This document shows positions 25,701 to 33,049 of a stretch of 64,000 nucleotides of DNA, piece after piece; positions within the stretch are counted from its first letter, which is position 1; every line of letters starts with the position of its first letter. The translations under genes and the position numbers were made by a program. The DNA comes from Mucilaginibacter sp. PAMB04168 (GTDB taxonomy: Bacteria > Bacteroidota > Bacteroidia > Sphingobacteriales > Sphingobacteriaceae): positions 5,270,001 to 5,334,000 of the forward strand of contig NZ_CP155079.2 in NCBI RefSeq assembly GCF_039634365.2, given 5' to 3'. Under the pieces are notes generated by a model. That model was not told the origin of the DNA. It made no database searches and saw only the letters and a program-made list of their open reading frames with translations.

Positions 25701-25991
25701 AACCGTGAAACTACCGGTAACATTGGTTACAGTAAGTGTTCTTTTTTGATTATCGCTAATAGTAACGCCTATAAGCGGTTCTGAATCATCATTATCAATC
25801 ACTGTACCGCTCACCATAACGGTGCGTGGCTGCGCTTGCAATGTACCAGCTACAGCCGTTGCAGGAGCAACTGTGGCTGTTGCCGCCGCAATCATTGCCA
25901 GCAGGCCAACCAATTGCATAGTATAACCCCGCCGCGGGAATACGATGTTTATGGAAAGCCTACTTTTAAAATAAGTAAAAGTTTTTTTCAT
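22707..25991 (-). CDS. SusC/RagA family TonB-linked outer membrane transporter
   Basis: A 1094-residue TonB-dependent transporter. After the signal region (about 1-50) comes a carboxypeptidase-D-like domain (about 57-132), the SusC hallmark ELNEVVVTALGIRRDKRALGYS, a plug domain (VLKGPGASALYGQRGANGAIIITTK), and a 22-strand barrel ending in YGFRLVVGI. No STN domain is present, so direct anti-sigma signalling is unlikely. It forms the import channel with the SusD-like protein. Neighbouring phosphoesterases suggest organophosphate cargo instead of a glycan. TTAACA repeats with 11-bp spacing lie about 90 bp upstream. Confidence 0.93.
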   Translation of the reverse strand: MKKTFTYFKSRLSINIVFPRRGYTMQLVGLLAMIAAATATVAPATAVAGTLQAQPRTVMVSGTVIDNDDSEPLIGVTISDNQKRTLTVTNVTGSFTVRVPVGTEINIGYVGYTTQKFTLNNNQQKLTVRLKRGSSELNEVVVTALGIRRDKRALGYSASQVDSSAFTNAPASNWTDALSGKVAGLNLVRNSGPAGSNKIILRGENNLTGDNEALIVIDGVVASSSSRRTAASSGGVYGTSGDIMPPDFGSALNDLNPEDIESVTVLKGPGASALYGQRGANGAIIITTKSAKAKRKLNITLTSANTWESVNKSPDRQSDFGSGLGGVNYYSYGDTNDGGSTSGTSSTWGAPFTGGRSYFQYDPETQARGLTRTPWVAYEDPIKSFFKTGFETLNSITIDGGSKKVGMRFSASHGNDNWIVPNTGLNRTNISFSANSEVTKRLNIQLKAIYNNRNSDNLPATGYGNQSLMYWFMFAQPNVNTDWYRNYWATGQEGRKFVNITTTNPEGPYAISEQYINKQGRNGVIGNLQATYKLTNELSLMLRGSIDYNKDVRETLRPWDAAGNKFAQGSYRVQDIKSYEINADFLLRYNKKISRSVQMNASIGGSQLRNEYKKSELRADGLVIPGEYRLDNNANPLISVPDTARYRLNSFYGLVSFSLKSYLYLDLTARQDWSSTLATPLRTNNVGFFYPSASASFIASDFWHLPKFINYLKLRASLAQVGSGSTVPYRTSYNYTLASNGIYPDSAMTNPGVLPNPNLKPLKTTTTELGTEIHLFNNRLNFDLAVYKGNTKNQILNRVVDRSTGYNVAVFNVGNVQNRGIEISLSGTPIQTKKFSWQLTGTFTANRNKIMELADSSVVLRTGPLGGAAIVASVGGSMGDLYGRDIVRAPDGQILYDAVSGNAKAGDALVYLGNTMPKFRFSFGTTVTYQRFSLSGLFDAQLGAVAHSLTFSRMAALGKLKITVPGRYNGIIGDGVVQNPDGTYRPNDVIASNVESFYNSLYGSDQAEGSIFKTDYLKFREANLSYNFDTKLVRKIGVNKLSLGIYGRNLFIWSPWPAFDPEFGTLSGTDIVQGFETGQLPSTRSYGFRLVVGI

Positions 25992-26076
25992 AATTAATGC
26001 CTGTAGTACTTGTTCCTGTTGTGTTTGGAGCGCTTAGTTTGCGTGTATTTACTTTCAGGCAAAAGTTGAAAAAGGC

Positions 26077-26093
26077 TGTTAAGGGAATGTTAA
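26077..26093 (-). promoter_or_regulatory. Pho-box-like direct repeat upstream of susC
   Basis: On the susC strand the sequence reads TTAACA, 5 nt, TTAACA, with 11-bp spacing, 86-102 bp before the susC ATG. This is the form of PhoP boxes in Bacillus. Chance is possible in AT-rich DNA; the phosphoesterase content of the locus supports it. Confidence 0.4.
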
Positions 26094-26234
26094 AAGTGCG
26101 TGATGGTTACATTACCATTTTGGCAATGATTTGTAACATATTTGAGATAAGAAGAATATTTTGAAGGAATAATTTTGATATCTGATAAATACCGAAGCAA
26201 CGAAACAACTTGCAGCTATTTCTTATAAGGCAAT

Positions 26235-26285
26235 CTTAACAGGAAGTAAAAACAGGTTTAACCGTTTTATAACCCTGCTTTAACT
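26235..26285 (+). promoter_or_regulatory. Array of TTAAC-type repeats with exact 11-bp period
   Basis: CTTAACA (26235), GTAAAAA (26246, weak), TTTAACC (26257), TATAACC (26268) and TTTAACT (26279) start exactly 11 bp apart. Cyanobacterial and Bacillus Pho boxes have this period and core. The array lies between divergent susC and the serine hydrolase gene, 87-137 bp before the latter. Confidence 0.4.
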
Positions 26286-26371
26286 TAAACTAAAATTTAT
26301 TTGAACTTTACTTTCTGCCTGCGGTATAATTTTCTGATTTTCGCGATCGTTTTAAGTGTGTATATCGAATT

Positions 26372-27574
26372 ATGAAGTTACTGTATAAAAGTATGTTAGC
26401 TGGGGCAATGGTCCTGGGGTTGTTTTCGTCCTGCTCTCACTCCAAAAAAAATAGCGTTGCACACAACGATAAGCCTTTTGAGCCGCAAAAACTTTTAAAG
26501 TACAATCCTAAAGATGCTGACAAAGAAATTGATGCTTTTATGCAGCACCTGCACCAAAAAAGCGCATTTAATGGCAATGTGCTGGTAGCTAAAAAAGGAA
26601 AGATCATTTATGAAGGCGCATTTGGCTGGGCTAATCATCTCACACGCGACAGCCTTAAACTAGATTCGAAATTTGAACTGGCATCCGTATCCAAAACCAT
26701 GACCGGCACTGCGATAATGCAGTTGTGGGAGCAAGGCAAAATAAAGCTCGACCAGGACGTTCGGGACTTTTTTCCGAACTTTCCTTATCAGGGTGTTACT
26801 ATACGCCTGCTGCTTACCCACCGCTCGGGCATGATGAACTATGTTTACTTTGTGGATGGTTTGTACCGCTCACAGCACTTAAACCAGCAAAAAGGCATCA
26901 CCAACAGAGAGGTTATGGACCTGATTGCACAATATAAACCTGCACCGTTTAATCAACCCAATAAGCGCTTCTTATACAACAACTCCAACTACATGGTATT
27001 GGGGTCTATTATTGAGAAAGTAACCGGCATGCCCTATGCTCAATATATGCAGCAAAACGTATTTAAACCCGCAGGCATGACCCATACGGCTGTATACTCC
27101 AAAGCTACCTATGATAAAATACCGGTTGACGTGGTTGGACATGACCGCAACAGCTGGCGCTACTCGGTTGCCCAAAACTTTTTAGATGGGCCCGTAGGTG
27201 ATAAAGGCATTTACAGCACCATTGGCGATTTGTACCTGTTTGACCAGGCGCTGAAAGCCGGCCGCTTAATCAAACCAGCCACGCAGGATTCGGCCTATAC
27301 AGGTCGTAATCCGGCTATTCGCGGTCATTTTAATTATGGTTACGGCTGGCGTATTTTTGAAGGGCCTAACGAGAAGGTGGTATATCATACCGGCTGGTGG
27401 CATGGTTTCAGGCACATTTTTTTACGCGATATGAAAAACGATGTGACCATTGTTTTGTTAGGTAACTTAGTAAACGGCAGCTTGCTGCACCTGGACGATT
27501 TGTATAAAATGACCGGCATGCCCGTGGTTCGCAAGGGCGCCTACCGTGGTACCGGCGAAACAGCCGATGACTAA
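26372..27574 (+). CDS. Serine hydrolase, class C beta-lactamase/PBP-like lipoprotein
   Basis: A 400-residue protein with a lipoprotein signal (lipobox LFSSC, Cys21). It carries the three active-site motifs of the serine beta-lactamase family: SxxK at Ser105-Val-Ser-Lys108, YxN at Tyr202-Asn-Asn204, and HTG near residue 345 in place of KTG. HTG is common in non-lactamase members such as D-aminopeptidases and esterases, so antibiotic resistance should not be assumed. It diverges from susC and shares the repeat-bearing control region, which raises the possibility of joint regulation. Confidence 0.9.
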   Translation: MKLLYKSMLAGAMVLGLFSSCSHSKKNSVAHNDKPFEPQKLLKYNPKDADKEIDAFMQHLHQKSAFNGNVLVAKKGKIIYEGAFGWANHLTRDSLKLDSKFELASVSKTMTGTAIMQLWEQGKIKLDQDVRDFFPNFPYQGVTIRLLLTHRSGMMNYVYFVDGLYRSQHLNQQKGITNREVMDLIAQYKPAPFNQPNKRFLYNNSNYMVLGSIIEKVTGMPYAQYMQQNVFKPAGMTHTAVYSKATYDKIPVDVVGHDRNSWRYSVAQNFLDGPVGDKGIYSTIGDLYLFDQALKAGRLIKPATQDSAYTGRNPAIRGHFNYGYGWRIFEGPNEKVVYHTGWWHGFRHIFLRDMKNDVTIVLLGNLVNGSLLHLDDLYKMTGMPVVRKGAYRGTGETADD

Positions 27575-27675
27575 GTGGGTTACAAGTTGCAGAGCTATTT
27601 GCTTGGTACGCTTACCTACCTACCGATACAGCCACAATTTAGCTATCATTAACGGAATAACTTAATAAGTACATT

Positions 27676-27981
27676 ATGTTCGATAAACTATTTGAAGCAC
27701 AGCAAAAAGCAGGCGAAGTTAAAAAACGCCTGGATGCTATTACTGTAACTGGCACCGCTGAGGGTGGAAAAATTACGGTGTCAGCCAATGGCAATAAGGT
27801 TTTGCAAAGCATTGCTATTGATGATGCCTTTTTAAGAGATGCTGATAAAGAAGAGTTGGAAGAACTGCTCGTAATTGCTGTAAATAAAGCGCTTGAGCAA
27901 GCCGAAAACGTAAGCCAAGCCGAAACAGCGGCCATGACCAAAGAAATGTTTGGCGATTTGGGCAGCATGTTTGGTAAGTAA
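27676..27981 (+). CDS. YbaB/EbfC family nucleoid-associated protein
   Basis: A 101-residue protein with the YbaB layout: an N-terminal helix (MFDKLFEAQQKAGEVKKRLD), a central beta sheet (ITVSANGNKVLQSIAIDD) and a C-terminal helix (LEELLVIAVNKALEQAE) ending in GSMFGK. The family forms dimers that bind DNA in the nucleoid. In many bacteria it lies beside dnaX and recR, but neither is here. It may be transcribed with the metallo-hydrolase gene, although the latter has its own -7 box. Confidence 0.9.
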   Translation: MFDKLFEAQQKAGEVKKRLDAITVTGTAEGGKITVSANGNKVLQSIAIDDAFLRDADKEELEELLVIAVNKALEQAENVSQAETAAMTKEMFGDLGSMFGK

Positions 27982-28052
27982 TATCTAACCGAAAGTTCCC
28001 TAATTTCCGGTAGCAAACATTGTATTCAAATGCATGTTTAAACAACAAGTTA

Positions 28053-28060
28053 TACATTTG
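28053..28060 (+). promoter_or_regulatory. Putative -7 box for the metallo-hydrolase gene
   Basis: TACATTTG is an exact TAnnTTTG match 23 bp before ATG 28084. Confidence 0.45.
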
Positions 28061-28083
28061 CAGCATAAATCAAATTAGCACTT

Positions 28084-28761
28084 ATGAAACTCACCTATTA
28101 CGGACACTCTACCGTTGAGATACAAACGGGTGGAAAAACCCTGTTGTTCGACCCATTTATTACACCAAATGAACTGGCTAAGCATATTGATATTAACCAG
28201 CTAAAGCCAGATTACATATTAATTTCGCACGGGCACGGCGACCACGTGGCCGATTTACTGCCCATTCAAAAAAACAGCGGCGCCAAGGTGATCTGTATTG
28301 CAGAGATAGCTGCCTGGTTAGGCAACCAGGGCGTGGCCGATGCGCATGGCATGAACATTGGTGGCAGTTTTAACTTTGATTTTGGCCGTGTTAAAATGGT
28401 ATACGCTTTACATTCCAGCTCTATGCCAGATGGCAGCTACGGCGGCGTACCGGCAGGCTTTGTTATATATGCCGAGGGTAAAAAGATTTACTTTGCAGGT
28501 GATACAGCGCTTACCTATGATATGAAGCTACTGGCCGAAGAGGAGTTAAGCTGGGCAATATTGCCAATAGGCGATAACTATACCATGGGTATTGATGACG
28601 CCATTAAGGCGGCCGATTTTATTGGCTGTAAAGACGTTATAGGTGTGCATTATGATACTATGCCGGTTATTAAAATCGATAAGAATGAAGCACTGGAGAA
28701 ATTTCTTAAAGCCGGCCTTAACTTAAAGCTTCCCGCTATTGGCGATAGCATGGAGCTTTAA
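28084..28761 (+). CDS. Metal-dependent hydrolase, UPF0173 (metallo-beta-lactamase fold)
   Basis: A 225-residue cytoplasmic protein with the MBL-fold metal motif HGHGDHVAD at about residues 48-56, a further His in YALHSSS, Asp in FAGDTA, and the closing His in GVHYDTMP. It begins KLTYYGHSTVEI, a hallmark of the UPF0173 family. The substrate is unknown; related folds hydrolyse phosphodiesters or thioesters. A strong bidirectional terminator lies at 28892-28929. Confidence 0.92.
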   Translation: MKLTYYGHSTVEIQTGGKTLLFDPFITPNELAKHIDINQLKPDYILISHGHGDHVADLLPIQKNSGAKVICIAEIAAWLGNQGVADAHGMNIGGSFNFDFGRVKMVYALHSSSMPDGSYGGVPAGFVIYAEGKKIYFAGDTALTYDMKLLAEEELSWAILPIGDNYTMGIDDAIKAADFIGCKDVIGVHYDTMPVIKIDKNEALEKFLKAGLNLKLPAIGDSMEL

Positions 28762-28891
28762 AAACTATATGCCAACCGCTCCCTTCGTTTTGAGTCGCAG
28801 ATACGAAACGCTGTTATTAGTGCGAGGTGCATGAAAAACAAGATATCTCCTATTTATTATCTGAGATAACGAAAAACCTAAAAGAAATAAA

Positions 28892-28929
28892 ACAAGAAAG
28901 CCAGGCTGTAATGAGCCTGGCTTTCTTGT
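28892..28929. terminator. Bidirectional hairpin terminator
   Basis: A perfect 16-bp stem (28892-28907 against 28914-28929) with a 6-nt loop, flanked by A and T runs, between the convergent metallo-hydrolase gene and the small Lys-rich protein gene. Confidence 0.85.
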
Positions 28930-28965
28930 CTTAATCTTCTACCTCGGGGGAAGAATCAGGAGGTC

Positions 28966-29154
28966 TTACATTTTCGACATGGTGTCTTTCTTTGTAGTAT
29001 CCCTTTTACCTTTCTTCTTCATTTTGCCGTCTTTCTTTTTCTTTTTAGTAGTGTCGGTCTGCATAACGCCAGCTTTTGCCGGGGTAATACCATGTGCAAA
29101 AACGGTTCCGAACGAGATTGCCGCTAAGGCAATCATACAACATACTTTTTTCAT
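28966..29154 (-). CDS. Small secreted Lys-rich protein (62 aa)
   Basis: The 62-residue product has a signal peptide (MKKVCCMIALAAISFGTVFA) and a mature part of about 40 residues dominated by Lys, Thr and Asp (DTTKKKKKDGK, then DTTKKDTM). Low-complexity secreted proteins like this are frequent in Sphingobacteriaceae and have no known role. It lies downstream of glgC with a gap of about 75 bp. Confidence 0.6.
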   Translation of the reverse strand: MKKVCCMIALAAISFGTVFAHGITPAKAGVMQTDTTKKKKKDGKMKKKGKRDTTKKDTMSKM

Positions 29155-29229
29155 AACAGCTGCATTAATTTGATTAATAGTTAATTATTAAACAACGCGA
29201 CTCTCCATATGTTGCTGCATATCAAAACT

Positions 29230-30492
29230 TTATATTACTGTTCCATTTGGTATGATAGCACGCTTTTTCACAACTACGATACCATCTTGCACAGTATAAG
29301 CACCATAATCGCCATCTTCCAGCTTTTCACCGCAGTTAATACACACATCGTTTCCTATATGTGCATTTTTATCGATGATCGCATTTTTAATCTTACACCG
29401 GTCGCCAATGCCCATAATAGGCGAATTGCTGGCTTTAAGCTCTTCTATTTGCTCCAGGGTTTGGTAGTTATCGCCACCCATTACATAGCAATTCTCAATA
29501 TCGGTATCAAAACCTATACGGGTACGTATACCTATAATAGAGCGTTTTATACGGCTGGCGTTAATAATACACCCATCAGAAATAATGGACCTTTCTAACA
29601 AAGTGCCCGATATTTTAGATGGTGGCAGCATACGTGCGCGCGTAAAAATATGGCGCTTATCAAACAGGTTAAACTGTGGTATGTCATCCGTTAGGCCCAG
29701 GTTGGCTTCAAAGAATGATGGTATAGTACCTATATCCTCCCAATAGCCCTCATACTGATAGCTGGTTACTTTATGCGTTTTGATAGACTGCGGAATGATC
29801 TCCTTACCAAAATCAGGGTGCTCATTACCTTGCAAAAGCTCATACAGGGTTTTACGGTTAAAAATGTAGATCCCCATTGAGGCCAGGTAAAAACGCCCCT
29901 GCGCTGCCATTTCTTCGCTTACCTCTGATGCCCAGCTTTCGAAATTGCTTTTAGGCTTTTCAATAAAATCAGTGATTTCACTTTCCTCATTGGTTCTTAA
30001 GATGCCAAAACCGGGAACATCATTAGCATGCACCGGAATGGTAGCAATAGAAATATCGGCTTTGCTACGGATATGCGACTCAACCATGTCTTTAAAATCC
30101 AGTTGGTAGAGCTGGTCGCCAGACAGGATAAGCACATAATCAAATTCATGAACACTTAAATGGTGCAGACTTTGCCTCACGGCATCGGCTGTACCCTGAA
30201 ACCATCCCACGTTTGAAGGTGTTTGTTCGGCCGCCAATATATCAACAAATGAATCGCTAAAGCTGCTGAAATGGTAGGTGTTCTTAATATGCTTGTTAAG
30301 CGATGCCGAGTTAAATTGTGTTAATACAAAAATACGCTCGAAACCCGAGTGTAAACAGTTAGAAATAGGAATATCAACCAAGCGATACTTACCTGCAATA
30401 GGTACTGCTGGTTTTGACCGGGTAGCTGTGAGCGGAAATAAGCGTGTTCCCTGGCCCCCGCCAAGCACTATGCTGATTACTTTGGAGTTCAT
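29230..30492 (-). CDS. glgC: Glucose-1-phosphate adenylyltransferase
   Basis: A 420-residue enzyme that makes ADP-glucose from glucose-1-phosphate and ATP, the committed step of bacterial glycogen synthesis. The nucleotidyl-transferase domain starts VLGGGQGTRLFPLT and includes SKPAVPIAGKYRLVDIPISN; the GYWEDIGTIPSF motif and a C-terminal left-handed beta-helix (about 290-420) complete the family structure. Its ATG overlaps the glgA stop (ATGA), so glgA and glgC form one operon with glgA first. No branching enzyme lies in the window. Confidence 0.95.
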   Translation of the reverse strand: MNSKVISIVLGGGQGTRLFPLTATRSKPAVPIAGKYRLVDIPISNCLHSGFERIFVLTQFNSASLNKHIKNTYHFSSFSDSFVDILAAEQTPSNVGWFQGTADAVRQSLHHLSVHEFDYVLILSGDQLYQLDFKDMVESHIRSKADISIATIPVHANDVPGFGILRTNEESEITDFIEKPKSNFESWASEVSEEMAAQGRFYLASMGIYIFNRKTLYELLQGNEHPDFGKEIIPQSIKTHKVTSYQYEGYWEDIGTIPSFFEANLGLTDDIPQFNLFDKRHIFTRARMLPPSKISGTLLERSIISDGCIINASRIKRSIIGIRTRIGFDTDIENCYVMGGDNYQTLEQIEELKASNSPIMGIGDRCKIKNAIIDKNAHIGNDVCINCGEKLEDGDYGAYTVQDGIVVVKKRAIIPNGTVI

Positions 30493-31913
30493 ATAATTGG
30501 ATTTAAGCTTTCATATAATTGGTTGTACTGTTTGGCCGATTGGGTCCAGGAGAAATCAAGGGCCATCATACGTTTACGTAACAAATGCAGGTGTTCATGG
30601 TTCTTGTAAAGTTCAATTGCCCGGCGTACCGAGTGGGTAATATCATCTACACTGCTTTGGTTAAAGCAAATACCATAGCCACCTTCGTCACCAAAGTCAA
30701 CAACTGTGTCAATAAGGCCGCCGGTACGGCGCACTATAGGTACTGTACCATAGCGTAAAGCATACAGCTGGTTAAGCCCGCAAGGCTCCACCCGCGACGG
30801 CATCAGCAAAAAATCACTGCCGGCATAAATGAGGTGCGCCAGGGCTTCATTATAACCTATGTAAGTTTTATAACTATCCGGAAACTGCTCATTTAATTGT
30901 ACCAATGCCGCCTCGGTATCTTTATCACCTGCGCCTAAAACCAGCACATTTAAATCGCCTGCATGTTCGCGCAGGCTTTGGGTTAAGGCCTGGGGCAATA
31001 AATCTGCACCCTTTTCAATTACCAAACGGCCAATAAAAGATACCAGAGGTTTATTCACATCAAGGCCAAAGCGTTCACATAAAGCTTGCTTGTTGGCCAG
31101 TTTGCCTGCATCGGGCTCTTTAGCATCAATAGGCCCGGCAATCATAGGGTCGGCTACAGGGTTCCATACTTCAGTATCAATCCCGTTAATAATGCCCATG
31201 CCTTTTGCCCCTTCGATGTAAAACAAGTACTCCAGCCCGTTTGAGTTGATAGAAAGCTCGTGCAGGTAACTGGGCGAAACGGCAGTATACTTATCGCAAC
31301 ATTTAATGGCGCAGGCCAGCGGGTTGATACCGCCTCCCCAGTCCAGCAAACCGGCATAAGCCATGTCAACCTCGGGCAGATAGTCAAATTTATCGTACCC
31401 AAAAGCGCCGTGATACTGCCCGTTATGTATAGTAAATACCGTAGTGGTTTTAGCCAGGCGCTTGTAAAGGGCCGAGTGTTGTAATAAAAACGGAATAAGG
31501 CCAACGTGATGATCGTGGCAATGAATCACGTCAGGCTTTTGCTGCGACCAGTTGATCCAGTCTAAAAAGGCCAGCTGAAAGGCAATAAATTGTTCGCGTT
31601 CATCGGGATAGCTATACACCTCAGGGCGATCAAGCAGCCCGGGCATATAAATCAAAAAAAGTTCGAAACCGAGCTTATTGGTTCGTTCTTTCCAAATCTC
31701 AAACTCGTAACGTTTAGCGCCCAGCAGGTTCGACGCTTCAAATACTACATCAAACTCGCTCTCTTGCACAAACTTACGGTCGTAATAAGGCAATACTACA
31801 GCGGCTTGTAAACCAGCCTCATTTTGGTACTTAGGCAAGGCGCCCACAACATCAGCCAATCCGCCAACCTTGGCTACAGGATAGCACTCTGCCGCTAAGT
31901 GATAAACTTTCAT
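30489..31913 (-). CDS. glgA: Glycogen synthase (GT5)
   Basis: A 474-residue glycosyltransferase that extends alpha-1,4-glucan from ADP-glucose. The N-terminal motif AKVGGLADVVGALPK (about 14-28) binds ADP-glucose, and the C-terminal domain has SFIGRLVIEKGADL and PSRVEPCGLNQLYALRYG, the catalytic glutamate region. I start at ATG 31913 (MKVYHLAAECYPVAK), which aligns with the family; the longer frame to 31967 adds 18 unrelated residues and crosses the operator-like palindrome. It overlaps glgC by 4 bp. Confidence 0.95.
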   Translation of the reverse strand: MKVYHLAAECYPVAKVGGLADVVGALPKYQNEAGLQAAVVLPYYDRKFVQESEFDVVFEASNLLGAKRYEFEIWKERTNKLGFELFLIYMPGLLDRPEVYSYPDEREQFIAFQLAFLDWINWSQQKPDVIHCHDHHVGLIPFLLQHSALYKRLAKTTTVFTIHNGQYHGAFGYDKFDYLPEVDMAYAGLLDWGGGINPLACAIKCCDKYTAVSPSYLHELSINSNGLEYLFYIEGAKGMGIINGIDTEVWNPVADPMIAGPIDAKEPDAGKLANKQALCERFGLDVNKPLVSFIGRLVIEKGADLLPQALTQSLREHAGDLNVLVLGAGDKDTEAALVQLNEQFPDSYKTYIGYNEALAHLIYAGSDFLLMPSRVEPCGLNQLYALRYGTVPIVRRTGGLIDTVVDFGDEGGYGICFNQSSVDDITHSVRRAIELYKNHEHLHLLRKRMMALDFSWTQSAKQYNQLYESLNPII

Positions 31914-31937
31914 TTTATAGGTATAATTGCCTCCAAT

Positions 31938-31957
31938 GTAAGCAAAAGTTTGCTTAC
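31938..31957. promoter_or_regulatory. 20-bp perfect palindrome upstream of glgA (operator-like)
   Basis: GTAAGCAAAAGTTTGCTTAC: 9-bp arms around a 2-nt centre, 25 bp before the glgA start. The inner GCAAA-AG-TTTGC closely resembles LacI-family operators such as MalR sites. A short mRNA hairpin is the alternative. Confidence 0.45.
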
Positions 31958-32155
31958 CAAAATACAACCTGTAAGTAATAAATGTGTTTTGACAAAACTG
32001 CTATTTATTGTGTGATATACCGGGCTTAGTGTACGCAGATTTAATACAGTTAGTGCGTAATCAGGCCCTTTTGCATCTTGTATCCACAGTAGCAGCATTT
32101 TATAAACAATATTAAACTTACAGGTGTTATAACCCTACATTAAATTGAAGATACT

Positions 32156-32995
32156 ATGCAATGGATGGGCAGACGCGAAAGCAGTAACGCAGAAGAAGGC
32201 AGCGGCCGTGGTGGTGGCCTGGCCATAGGTGGCGGTATAGTTGGCATTATTGGTGCCATCATATACATGTTTACAGGCGTAAACGTGTCGCAGATAATTC
32301 CGAACACAGGCGGTGGGCAGCAACAGGAGCAAACCAACACACGCTTAACCGAGTCAAAAAGTAAAGAACAAAGTTTTGCCCGCGTGGTGCTGGCCGATAC
32401 GGAAGACACCTGGAACCAGCTTTTCCGTGAAATGGGCGGCACTTATAAAGAACCCACTATACACTTTTTTGAAGAAGGTGTAAATACCGAAGGCTGCGGT
32501 GTTGCCGGATCGGCAACCGGCCCGTTCTATTGCCCCGCCGACCAAAAAGTGTATTTGGATTTATCTTTCTTTCAGGAATTGGAGCAGCGCTTTGGCGCAG
32601 CCGGTGATTTTGCCCGCGCGTATGTAATAGCGCATGAAGTTGGCCACCATGTGCAGAAATTATTGGGTGTATCAGATAAAATGGACCAGGCCAGGCAGCA
32701 GCTGAGCGAGGAACAATACAACAAGCTATCGGTAAAGCTGGAATTACAGGCCGACTTTTATGCAGGCGTGTGGGCTTATTACGAAAAAAAACGCGGGCTG
32801 CTGGAAACCGGCGACATTGAGGAGGCCCTCAATGCGGCCAATGCCATTGGCGACGACCGTCTTACTCAAGGCCGCGTATCGCCCGACTCGTTTACACACG
32901 GCACCAGCGCCCAGCGCATGTACTGGTTTAAAAAAGGTTTCGAAACAGGCGATGTAAAACAAGGCAACACCTTTGCCAGTGCAGATTTGGAGTAG
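32156..32995 (+). CDS. Neutral zinc metallopeptidase (YpfJ/KPN_02809 family)
   Basis: A 279-residue protein beginning MQWMGRRES with a glycine-rich membrane segment (about 22-42), the layout of the putative neutral zinc metallopeptidase family. The HExxH motif is His160-Glu-Val-Gly-His164 in AHEVGHHVQ, and the third ligand region lies in LELQADFYAGVW. The function in the cell is unknown. The gene is followed 54 bp later by the amidase. Confidence 0.9.
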   Translation: MQWMGRRESSNAEEGSGRGGGLAIGGGIVGIIGAIIYMFTGVNVSQIIPNTGGGQQQEQTNTRLTESKSKEQSFARVVLADTEDTWNQLFREMGGTYKEPTIHFFEEGVNTEGCGVAGSATGPFYCPADQKVYLDLSFFQELEQRFGAAGDFARAYVIAHEVGHHVQKLLGVSDKMDQARQQLSEEQYNKLSVKLELQADFYAGVWAYYEKKRGLLETGDIEEALNAANAIGDDRLTQGRVSPDSFTHGTSAQRMYWFKKGFETGDVKQGNTFASADLE

Positions 32996-33049
32996 GTTGA
33001 TTAAGCTAAAATTCATTAATGTTACTTACCTTAGCTGTCAACACGCATT

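Noticed and set aside
27639..28016. 125-codon frame antisense to YbaB
   Set aside because: YbaB is clear on the plus strand, and this frame is low-complexity Ser/Leu.
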